This document shows positions 1 through 5,351 of a stretch of DNA of 7,045 nt, in pieces. The first letter of the stretch is position 1. Every line of letters begins with the position of its first letter. Location of the stretch: assembly GCF_002224125.1 (NCBI RefSeq), contig NZ_NCSM01000105.1, forward strand, positions 1-7,045. The letters run 5' to 3'. The stretch is from Streptomyces sp. NBS 14/10. GTDB lineage: Bacteria > Actinomycetota > Actinomycetes > Streptomycetales > Streptomycetaceae. The translations under genes were made by a program, and so were the position numbers. The notes beneath the pieces were generated by a model that saw only the letters and a list, made by a program, of their open reading frames with translations, was not told the origin of the DNA and ran no database searches.

Positions 1-2
1 GC

Positions 3-212
3 GTGACCAGCACGGACGCAGTTCTTGGCACCTACAACCTCACCGACGCCCGCCTTGCGCGGGACTTGTACGGGTGCCGCGGCGTTCGCCGTGCCGTCAC
101 CCCGGTGACGTGCATGAGCCTGTGCTCCATGCGGGCGGGCTCCTTCAGCTGCGCGTGCCTTCTCGCCCGTCAGGGGGCTGATGCGCTGCCGGATGGCAGC
201 GAGCACACCTGA
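3..212 (+). other. Short unidentified open frame at the left edge
   Basis: A GTG at position 3 opens a 69-codon frame ending in TGA at 210-212. The frame may continue leftward outside the window, so this could be the end of a longer gene, a small protein or a chance open frame in GC-rich DNA. The product is rich in Arg and Cys (several Cys between residues 25 and 51), has no domain I recognise, and a ribosome binding site cannot be judged at the window edge. Third codon positions are mostly G or C, which fits coding but also arises by chance here. Nothing else in 1-232 is recognisable. I give no function. Confidence 0.15.
184..201 (-). terminator. GC-rich hairpin downstream of the FAD oxidase gene
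   Basis: CGCTGCC (184-190) and GGCAGCG (195-201) form a perfect 7-bp stem with a 4-base GGAT loop. It lies about 32 bases past the stop codon of the minus-strand oxidase gene, where a terminator is expected. No T-run follows, as is usual for high-GC actinomycete terminators. It also lies inside the short plus-strand open frame at 3-212, so it could be coincidental. Confidence 0.35.
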
Positions 213-232
213 CCGGCCCCGGCGGCCCGGCG

Positions 233-1543
233 TCAGCCAAGGACTGTGCCCGTGGATGCGGTCGGGCGACGTCGGCGTGAGAAAGCACCGAGGTCGATGG
301 TCTGGCCGGTGTGTTTGCAGGTGTGCGTGAGCGCACTCCGGTCGTGGTCGTGCCCGCCTTCGACACCGTGGATCAGGGTGGTCATGAGGCGGCCCACCAG
401 AGGGGCGTTCTTGAACTGATTGCCGCTGGTGCCGATGGCCACGTAGAAGCCGGCAAGTTCGGTTCGGTCGTATACGGGGGTCCAGTCGTCGGTCACGTCG
501 TACACGCCTGCCACCCCTTTGGGCTTGTTGGGAACGCGCAGACCGGGCAGTCGGCGAGCCGCCCGCGTCACCTGCGTTCTGAACTGCGACACGGTCGGGA
601 GGGGGCTCCCGTCGTCCGGATCGTCGAGCCATTCCAGCGGGTCGCACTCGGGTTCCATGCCGCCGACGAGCAGGAACTCCCTGCCCTCGGGCCGTATATA
701 CGTGCCGAGGTCCATATCGACCAGCACCGGTGCCTGACGGTCGCCGCCGACGTCGTGGTAGCCGACGGGGGCCGCTACATGGTGCACCTCCTGGCGAAGC
801 GGCCGCAGACCGACCGTGAAGTCGCCGCTTACTCCGGCGAGCCGGTTCAGCTGTCCCGACCATGGGCCGGCCGAGTTGACGACCACCCCGGCGGACAGTT
901 CGGTTCCTTCCTCGAGGCGCACCCCGCGCACGCGTCCCCCGCGCCGCATCACCGCGGTGACCTCGGTCTTCCAGCGGAAGGTGGCTCCGTGCCGCTGGGC
1001 GGCCGCAGCAAGGTTGCGCGCGGCGAGTTGCGGGTCGTCGACAAAGCCTCCGTCGGGTGTGTGGAGAGCACCGAGCCGAGCGGACGCGTCGGCGAAGAAC
1101 TCGTCGTCATCCACGGGGCGGGGCGGGAAATACCGGCCGGTGTCCACGGCGGGCAACCGCTCGGACAGCTCCTGTGCATCCCATTCCTCGTACGGGACAC
1201 CGACCTTGTCGAAGTGGCGCGTGAACAGGCTGCGGGGTGCGAAGTCCACGTCCAGCATGGTGACGCCGCAGCGGTTGAACGCTGCGAGGGGTTCACCGGC
1301 GGGTGCTTGGAGATGGTCGCGCCATGCTTCCCAGCAGTGACGGGACTCCCACGCAGCATTGACGCCCGCGATCGTGGGATAGGTGAAGCGGACCACGGCG
1401 CTCGAGGCGCTGGTGGAGCCGTTGCCTGCGCCGCCGAACTTGTCGACGACGACCACCCGCAGGCCGCTCCGCGCCAGTTCGAGAGCGATGGAGGATCCGA
1501 TGACCCCGGCCCCGACGACGACTACGTCTGTGCTCTCAGTCAC
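233..1543 (-). CDS. FAD-dependent oxidoreductase, DAO (D-amino-acid/sarcosine oxidase-like) family
   Basis: A 436-residue predicted cytoplasmic flavoenzyme. The N-terminus has the Rossmann dinucleotide-binding pattern: hydrophobic strand at residues 6-10, GAGVIG at 11-16, then a second strand ending VVVD (31-34), the acidic residue expected to hold the FAD ribose. A second flavin motif, VVNSAGPWS, lies at 221-229, and the C-terminal FAD-closing segment GTSGNQFKNAP is at 371-381. These features and the length match the DAO fold (glycine, sarcosine and D-amino-acid oxidases or dehydrogenases), which oxidise C-N bonds of amines or amino acids to imines. The tail around 411-424 (HTGQTIDLGAFSRR) looks conserved in actinobacterial relatives, from memory. 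The start is GTG; GGTGAG lies 7 bases upstream on the minus strand. The gene follows the TetR gene on the same strand after a 193-base gap, so it may share control or have its own promoter. The family is clear; substrate and electron acceptor are not. Confidence 0.88.
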   Translation of the reverse strand: MTESTDVVVVGAGVIGSSIALELARSGLRVVVVDKFGGAGNGSTSASSAVVRFTYPTIAGVNAAWESRHCWEAWRDHLQAPAGEPLAAFNRCGVTMLDVDFAPRSLFTRHFDKVGVPYEEWDAQELSERLPAVDTGRYFPPRPVDDDEFFADASARLGALHTPDGGFVDDPQLAARNLAAAAQRHGATFRWKTEVTAVMRRGGRVRGVRLEEGTELSAGVVVNSAGPWSGQLNRLAGVSGDFTVGLRPLRQEVHHVAAPVGYHDVGGDRQAPVLVDMDLGTYIRPEGREFLLVGGMEPECDPLEWLDDPDDGSPLPTVSQFRTQVTRAARRLPGLRVPNKPKGVAGVYDVTDDWTPVYDRTELAGFYVAIGTSGNQFKNAPLVGRLMTTLIHGVEGGHDHDRSALTHTCKHTGQTIDLGAFSRRRRPTASTGTVLG

Positions 1544-1736
1544 GTTTCAACTCACCTTCTTATCGCCGGACCAGACGGTTCCTGCGGCGGCGCGGCGGGT
1601 CACCGCTCCGCCGTTGTCCGCACCGTACGCGGGTAAGAGGCCATGTTCCGGCGACTGTTGTCGTCACCTTCCGTCGCCATACCCCACCGTTGTCGCGCAT
1701 GTGCGCCGATGCTCAGCTGTGGGGGCCGAAGGCCGC
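1544..1736. other. Gap between TetR and oxidase genes
   Basis: These 193 bases separate two minus-strand genes and hold no recognisable coding sequence. An inverted repeat, CGGCGG at 1593-1598 with CCGCCG at 1608-1613 (9-base loop), could be a weak terminator for the regulator transcript or chance in GC-rich DNA. I see no convincing promoter for the oxidase; GATAAG just ahead of its ribosome binding site has no matching -35 element. The gap is long enough for an independent promoter. Confidence 0.3.
1551..1556 (-). promoter_or_regulatory. Ribosome binding site of the FAD oxidase
   Basis: On the minus strand, GGTGAG (within AGAAGGTGAG) lies 7 bases before a GTG at 1543-1541. This supports that GTG as the start, and the Rossmann strand follows within six codons, as expected for the family. 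Confidence 0.6.
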
Positions 1737-2333
1737 TCAACGTTCCGGACGTGATCGTGGAGCGGGTCGGCCCTCTCTCATGCGCAGGATCAAGGTGACC
1801 GCGTCCTCCGAGCGGGTTCCGGGAGTGAGGAGTTCCTGCAGGAGGAGGCCGCGAATCGCGGCAACGGTGACGGTGGCCACCTCCCGCGCGTCCTTCGCCT
1901 CGAGCCCTTCGCGTTCCGCGAGTGAGGACAGCATCACGGTCAGGTCGCCGATCGACTCCACGAACTCACGGAAGTCCTCGGGGGCGTACGCGGCCAGTCC
2001 GACGACGTAGAAGAAGCCGCGGACACGCGACAGCTGCTCCGGCCGGGTGTAAGCACGCCAGATCGCCACGACGAAATCGTCGAAGGTGCCCTGCTGGGCG
2101 ACCTCCAGAAGTGCCTCGTTGTCACGGGATCGCTGCGCCTTGAGCATGGCGGCCAAGACGCCCGGGAGCGACCCGAAGTGGTAGCGCAACAGGGCGTGGC
2201 TGGTCTCGATTCGGGCGGCGATCTCACGGAGCGACATCTCCGGCGGGGGCAGGGTCTCACCGAAGGCGTCGAGAAGCCGTACCAGGAGTCGCTCGCGCGC
2301 GCTGCCGTTGCGTTGCGAGGTTGACAGGATCAC
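1737..2333 (-). CDS. TetR/AcrR-family transcriptional regulator
   Basis: A 198-residue protein, a normal length for TetR regulators. The N-terminal DNA-binding domain shows helix 1 at about residues 12-26, helix 2 at 34-42 (SLREIAARI), a turn, and recognition helix 3 ending LLRYHFGSLPGVL (48-60), the classic TetR signature around Tyr-His-Phe. Residues 70-190 form the variable helical ligand-binding and dimerisation domain. It probably represses the divergent amidohydrolase-esterase operon and itself; a small-molecule ligand would release it. The start is GTG at 2333-2331; an in-frame stop lies four codons upstream, and the next in-frame ATG is residue 33, too late for helix 1. The purine run GGGA directly abuts the GTG with no normal spacing, so the message may be leaderless or poorly translated. 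The oxidase gene lies downstream on the same strand. The family is certain; ligand and targets are inferred. Confidence 0.9.
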   Translation of the reverse strand: MILSTSQRNGSARERLLVRLLDAFGETLPPPEMSLREIAARIETSHALLRYHFGSLPGVLAAMLKAQRSRDNEALLEVAQQGTFDDFVVAIWRAYTRPEQLSRVRGFFYVVGLAAYAPEDFREFVESIGDLTVMLSSLAEREGLEAKDAREVATVTVAAIRGLLLQELLTPGTRSEDAVTLILRMREGRPAPRSRPER

Positions 2334-2349
2334 TCCCGCAGTTTATCCA
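2321..2349 (+). promoter_or_regulatory. Candidate promoter of the amidohydrolase-esterase operon
   Basis: TTGACA at 2321-2326 is a perfect -35 consensus hexamer. Seventeen bases later TATCCA (2344-2349) sits where a -10 element belongs, though it matches TATAAT only in its first three bases. Transcription would begin near 2356, leaving a leader of about 30 bases with the ribosome binding site at 2374. The -35 overlaps the first codons of the divergent TetR gene, so regulator binding here could affect both directions. Confidence 0.5.
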
Positions 2350-2357
2350 TTGGAAAA
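2343..2357. promoter_or_regulatory. Candidate TetR operator palindrome
   Basis: TTATCCA-T-TGGAAAA is a 15-base near-palindrome: the 7-base arms pair at six of seven positions around a central T at 2350. Its size suits a TetR dimer, and it covers the presumed -10 element and transcription start of the plus-strand operon, an ideal place for repression. The palindrome is visible; its assignment to this regulator is inferred from position. Confidence 0.4.
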
Positions 2358-2373
2358 GAAGATTCGCAACGGC

Positions 2374-2378
2374 GGAGG
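2374..2378 (+). promoter_or_regulatory. Ribosome binding site of the amidohydrolase
   Basis: GGAGG lies 7 bases before the ATG at 2386. It fixes the start there rather than at an in-frame TTG at 2308, which would run back through the promoter and into the TetR gene and would add 26 residues lacking family similarity. Confidence 0.8.
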
Positions 2379-2385
2379 ATCGACG

Positions 2386-3612
2386 ATGAGACCTGCTCAT
2401 GTGGCCGGCGCGACGGTCATCGACGGATCAGGGCGCGATCCCAGCAACCTCGACATCACGATCGAGAACGGCCGCATCACCCGACTCGGGGCCTCCAGCG
2501 CGTACGGCGAGCGTCTCGATGCCGAGGGACTGACGATGACGCCCGGCCTGATCGACGCTCACGTCCATCTGGGCCTGTCGAGCCCGATCCAGCCGCACTT
2601 CTCGTTTCGGATAAGCGCCGCCGAGATCGCGGCGGACATCTTCGCCACGGCCGGCGCGGCGCTCGACGCCGGCTTCACCACCGTTCGCGACACCGGCGGG
2701 ATCGACGGCGGTGTCGTCACCGCGATCGCGAAGGGCAAGGTCAGAGGGCCGCGCGTCCTGTCGTGCGGACCTGTTCAGTGCCAGATCGGTGGGCACGGCT
2801 ACTACGGAGCCGAATGGGAACCCACCGAGCTGTGGAGCAGCCACCACATCGCGGGCCTGTGCGCCCTCTCCATGATGGCGGGCAACGCGGACGAGCTGCG
2901 GCACAACGTCCGCGAAGCCTTCCGTCGCGGAGCCTCCTTCCTGAAGCTCTGCGTGACCGGCGGAGTGGTGGGCGCACATGATCGACTGAGCGACACCCAG
3001 TTCACCGTCGAAGAGATCGCTGTCGCAGTTCAAGAAGCTGCGGCACGGAACACCTATGTGACAGTTCACGCCCACAACAACGAGGGCATACGCAATGCGG
3101 TCGAGGCCGGGGTGCGCTGTGTCGAGCACGGCACCAGCCTCGACGAATCCACAGCGACCCTGATGGCCGCTCGCGAGGTTGCCCTCGTGCCCACGTTCGC
3201 TGTCGTCGAGCAACTGCTGCACGACACCGCCGGAGCCGGTCTCGCCGAGTCGACCCGCGACCGAGCCAAGGGCGTACGCGAGCAGATGACGCAGGCGCTC
3301 GCTGTCGCCAAGCACGCGGGAGTACGGATCGGGCTGGGTTCCGATCTCATCGGTCCGGCCCAGGACCGTCGCGGCAAAGAACTCAGCCTGCGCGCAGCCC
3401 TCGAGACGCCGATGGAAGCGCTCGTGGCGGCGACCCGGACCAACGCCGAGATCCTCGGCCTGTCCGGCCAGGTGGGTGTCATCACTCCCGGCGCGCAGGC
3501 AGACCTCGTTCTGTGGAACGGCAACCCGCTCGAAGACCCAGAACTGTTCTCCGACCCCACCAACGCCGTCCTCGTGATCCAGGCCGGCCGAATCGTAAAG
3601 GACCTCAGATGA
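2386..3612 (+). CDS. Metal-dependent amidohydrolase (imidazolonepropionase/prolidase-like)
   Basis: A 408-residue cytoplasmic enzyme of the amidohydrolase superfamily: a TIM barrel with a small beta-sandwich formed by residues 1-50 and about 365-408. Visible metal ligands are the HxH pair His59 and His61 (DAHVHLG), Lys187 in FLKLCVTGG (probably carboxylated and bridging two metals), His228 with nearby His230 (TVHAHN), His248 (EHGT) and the catalytic Asp320 (GLGSD). The set is complete, so the enzyme should be active. The layout, with PGLIDAHVH near the start and a closing PGAQADLVLWNGNP (368-381), fits the imidazolonepropionase-like and Xaa-Pro dipeptidase-like branch, which hydrolyses cyclic amides or peptide-like amide bonds. 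It leads a two-gene operon with the esterase, whose ATG overlaps its stop, and diverges from the TetR gene, its likely repressor. The natural substrate cannot be read from the sequence; a carbamate, lactam, N-acyl amino acid or dipeptide are all possible. Confidence 0.9.
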   Translation: MRPAHVAGATVIDGSGRDPSNLDITIENGRITRLGASSAYGERLDAEGLTMTPGLIDAHVHLGLSSPIQPHFSFRISAAEIAADIFATAGAALDAGFTTVRDTGGIDGGVVTAIAKGKVRGPRVLSCGPVQCQIGGHGYYGAEWEPTELWSSHHIAGLCALSMMAGNADELRHNVREAFRRGASFLKLCVTGGVVGAHDRLSDTQFTVEEIAVAVQEAAARNTYVTVHAHNNEGIRNAVEAGVRCVEHGTSLDESTATLMAAREVALVPTFAVVEQLLHDTAGAGLAESTRDRAKGVREQMTQALAVAKHAGVRIGLGSDLIGPAQDRRGKELSLRAALETPMEALVAATRTNAEILGLSGQVGVITPGAQADLVLWNGNPLEDPELFSDPTNAVLVIQAGRIVKDLR

Positions 3613-4463
3613 GCACCATGTGGCAGGGCTGCCTCCCCCACACCGACTACTTCGAGATGCGCTCCAGCGGTGGGCACGACTACGGCGTCTGGGTCACCAC
3701 GCCACCGGGCTACGACCCTGCCGCGGCGCAAGCGCCTGTGGTGTACGTGCTCGACGGCAACTGGGCCGTGGGCATGACCGCCCCACTCATCGTCACGCAA
3801 CTGGACCCCATGCAGTCGATTCAGCCCTACGTCCAAGTCAGCGTGGGTTACGCAGGCGAGGAAGCAGAGCACTGGTCGCGGTTGCGCAACCGCGACCTCG
3901 TGCCCCCCGGCGAACCCATCGCGCAGGAGTACATCGACGCGGTGGAGATGGGGATCGAAACGGGGACGATGACTCGCGAGCAAGCCGACGCTTACCTCGC
4001 TGAATTGAGCGACAGCCGCGGGGACATGTTCCTGGACTTCCTCACCGACGACCTGCACCCGCGGGTCGAACGCGACTACGGCACAGCCCCGAGCGGTCAC
4101 GGCCTCTTCGGCTATTCCTACGGCGGACTCTTCAGTCTCTACGCCTGGCTCACCAAGAGCACCTTCTTCGAGAGCATCGGCGCGGGCAGCCCCGGCATTG
4201 TCAATGCAGACAGTCAGGTCTTCGCTCGTCTTCAAGCAATGGGTGACGCCCTGCCCGCCACCAAGCTGCACGTGACCTTCAACGACCGAGAGCTGCTCGG
4301 AGAGCTGGCGGTCTACCAGAATCTCGCGAAGAACGCGGCCACGTTCCTTCACCGCCTCACCTCACGCAGCGGATCCGTCACCAGCGCACTCATGCACGAA
4401 ACGCACGTGACCGGGTTGCAGGCATCGTTCCTCAGCTACCTCAGGACCTGCCGCGCCCAGTGA
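3609..4463 (+). CDS. Alpha/beta-hydrolase-fold esterase (putative esterase family, Fes/IroE/BesA-like)
   Basis: A 284-residue hydrolase without a signal peptide, so probably cytoplasmic. PVVYVLDGNW (43-52) is the early strand and oxyanion loop. RNRDLVPP (93-100) and FLDFLTDDLHPRVERDYG (141-158) are landmarks of the family that includes ferri-siderophore esterases. The nucleophile elbow is GYSYGG with Ser170. Likely triad partners are an acid in FNDRELL (Asp226 or Glu228) and His266 in HETHVTG. Between Arg-Asp (94-95) and the FLDFL segment, roughly residues 102-138 look like an extra helical segment rich in Ala, Glu and Asp that could form a lid. The ATG at 3609 overlaps the upstream TGA (ATGA) and has its own AAGGA at 3598-3602, 6 bases away; ATG at 3618 is a less likely start. 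The pairing with an amidohydrolase, and no siderophore genes in view, favours a catabolic or detoxifying carboxyl-esterase role over iron release, but this is inference. Confidence 0.85.
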   Translation: MSTMWQGCLPHTDYFEMRSSGGHDYGVWVTTPPGYDPAAAQAPVVYVLDGNWAVGMTAPLIVTQLDPMQSIQPYVQVSVGYAGEEAEHWSRLRNRDLVPPGEPIAQEYIDAVEMGIETGTMTREQADAYLAELSDSRGDMFLDFLTDDLHPRVERDYGTAPSGHGLFGYSYGGLFSLYAWLTKSTFFESIGAGSPGIVNADSQVFARLQAMGDALPATKLHVTFNDRELLGELAVYQNLAKNAATFLHRLTSRSGSVTSALMHETHVTGLQASFLSYLRTCRAQ

Positions 4464-4510
4464 GCCTGGATGCCGCAGCTCTCGTTCCGTCCCATGTGAG
4501 TCGACTTCAC

Positions 4511-4690
4511 GGTGGTGGCCATCAGCACGGCGGTGACGAGTCCGGCGCCGAACTCGTCGGCGCCTCCGTGCACCGCCCACTGCGGTGAGACGGGCAGCAG
4601 AAGGGCGAAGCCTGAGAAGCAGAAGAGCACCAGCACCAGCAAGTGCGCCATGCCGGGGGCGGTGATCACGGACGACTTCGTGCGAGTCAT
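4511..4690 (-). pseudogene. N-terminal remnant of a major facilitator superfamily transporter
   Basis: Read on the minus strand from ATG at 4690-4688, the first 60 codons resemble the start of an actinomycete MFS efflux transporter: a short polar N-terminus, a hydrophobic first membrane helix at about residues 15-36 (HLLVLVLFCFSGFALLLP), the loop PQWAVHGGAD, then the start of helix 2 (GAGLVTAVLMATTV). MFS proteins are usually about 400 residues with 12 helices; here similarity ends at about 4511. The frame then runs 25 unrelated codons to a stop at 4436-4438, antisense to the end of the esterase gene. It is therefore truncated, with the remainder absent from the window. No clear ribosome binding site precedes the ATG. 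Assignment rests on pattern recognition of the N-terminus. An intact small membrane protein is the alternative, less likely because the fragment stops within helix 2. Confidence 0.6.
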
Positions 4691-5338
4691 GGGCAGCAGT
4701 GCTTTCTGCGCCGCCGCTGTGAGCCGGCGTAGGGGGCGGACGGGGTGATGCGGTTCACCCGCACCGCACGGCCGGGTGAGGGCGATTCTGTCCACGCCGT
4801 GCGCGGGGTGCGGGCGGGGCGGATGCCGGTCGCGTACGGCGAGGTGACGCCGAACGGCACGCCGCGGAGTGTGTGGTGCCGTCGAGGCACAGGGGCGTCC
4901 GGGCCACTGGGTGACGCTCCTGGCAGAACGCCAGGTAACCGGCGTCGGTGACTCAGGATGCCCGGGCCCATGCTCACGAATGTAGGGGATGGCAGGTCGC
5001 GGACCGCAGGCGCCCCGTGCGGCGTTCGGCTGGTCGCGGGCGGACCCGAGGGCGGCTCTGGTGACAGCCGGGATCGCGGTCACCACACCGCTTCCACCCC
5101 ACGTGCCCGCTGGGGCGGGTGAAACCACCTCCCACCTGGTGATCCGGTTCGTCCGCGAAGACGTGGCAACGAGCATGCTGCCCGACGACGTATCGGAGAG
5201 CGATCAGTGGCACTGGCTTGATCGCATTGCTCGCCCGCTATCGGCGTCTCCTCACGGACAACCCACAGACATCTCGCCCCCGTCCTAGGTGACGCGAGAG
5301 GCGCCCGGGACGGACGGGACGTCTGCGCACAGGGTTTT
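4691..5338. other. Stretch without a confident gene
   Basis: About 650 bases hold no protein I can support. Several frames are open on both strands, including 99 codons from ATG 4989, but their translations are compositionally biased (Pro, Arg, Ala, Ser), mutually overlapping and lack recognisable motifs. The part next to 4690 is presumably the old promoter region of the broken transporter gene, and the part before 5338 should hold the promoter of the secreted hydrolase, though no clear -35/-10 pair stands out. The one tidy structure is a short hairpin at 4919-4935. Confidence 0.4.
4919..4935. repeat. Short perfect hairpin
   Basis: CCTGGC (4919-4924) and GCCAGG (4930-4935) form a 6-bp stem with a 5-base AGAAC loop. 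No T-run follows on either strand. It could be a weak terminator, a regulator site or chance. Confidence 0.25.
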
Positions 5339-5339
5339 G

Positions 5340-5344
5340 AGGAG
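5340..5344 (+). promoter_or_regulatory. Ribosome binding site that selects a TTG start
   Basis: AGGAG (within GAGGAGAAGG) lies 7 bases before TTG at 5352-5354. No ATG is available in frame nearby; the next alternative, GTG at 5376, is badly spaced from this site and would remove the Arg-rich start of the signal peptide. The spacing therefore supports TTG. Confidence 0.7.
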
Positions 5345-5351
5345 AAGGCCA

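Larger units (their letters stand above)
2304..2373. repeat. Widely spaced 9-bp inverted repeat flanking the divergent promoter
   Basis: GCCGTTGCG at 2304-2312 is the exact reverse complement of CGCAACGGC at 2365-2373, with 52 bases between. A second partial copy of the left arm, GTTGCGA at 2312-2318, also matches TCGCAAC at 2364-2370. The left arm lies in the first codons of the TetR gene and the right arm just ahead of the amidohydrolase ribosome binding site, so the pair brackets the promoter region. It could be paired regulator half-sites or chance; the arms are too far apart for one ordinary TetR dimer site. Confidence 0.35.

Noticed and set aside
311..1636. A 441-codon plus-strand open frame opposite the FAD oxidase
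   Set aside because: It is antisense to a gene with clear Rossmann and DAO motifs, and its product has no recognisable domain. Long antisense frames are routine in GC-rich coding DNA.
2308..2385. An upstream TTG start for the amidohydrolase
   Set aside because: It would overlap the TetR gene and the promoter; GGAGG correctly spaced from ATG 2386 and the family N-terminus favour the later start.
3066..4352. A 428-codon minus-strand open frame opposite the amidohydrolase and esterase
   Set aside because: It crosses two well-supported plus-strand genes with complete catalytic residues; the translation is low-complexity and His/Val/Arg-rich with no motif.
4464..4510. A possible tRNA 3' end or attachment site beside the transporter break
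   Set aside because: The bases do not form a T-arm with the conserved GTTCGA core, no integrase is nearby and no matching direct repeat was found at the left edge.
4691..5176. Upstream extension of the MFS fragment frame to 5176
   Set aside because: The extra 162 residues are Pro/Arg-rich with no similarity; the transporter-like sequence begins at the ATG at 4690.
4989..5288. A 99-codon plus-strand open frame before the secreted hydrolase
   Set aside because: No ribosome binding site or motif was seen, and competing minus-strand frames cover the same bases. I could not distinguish it from chance.
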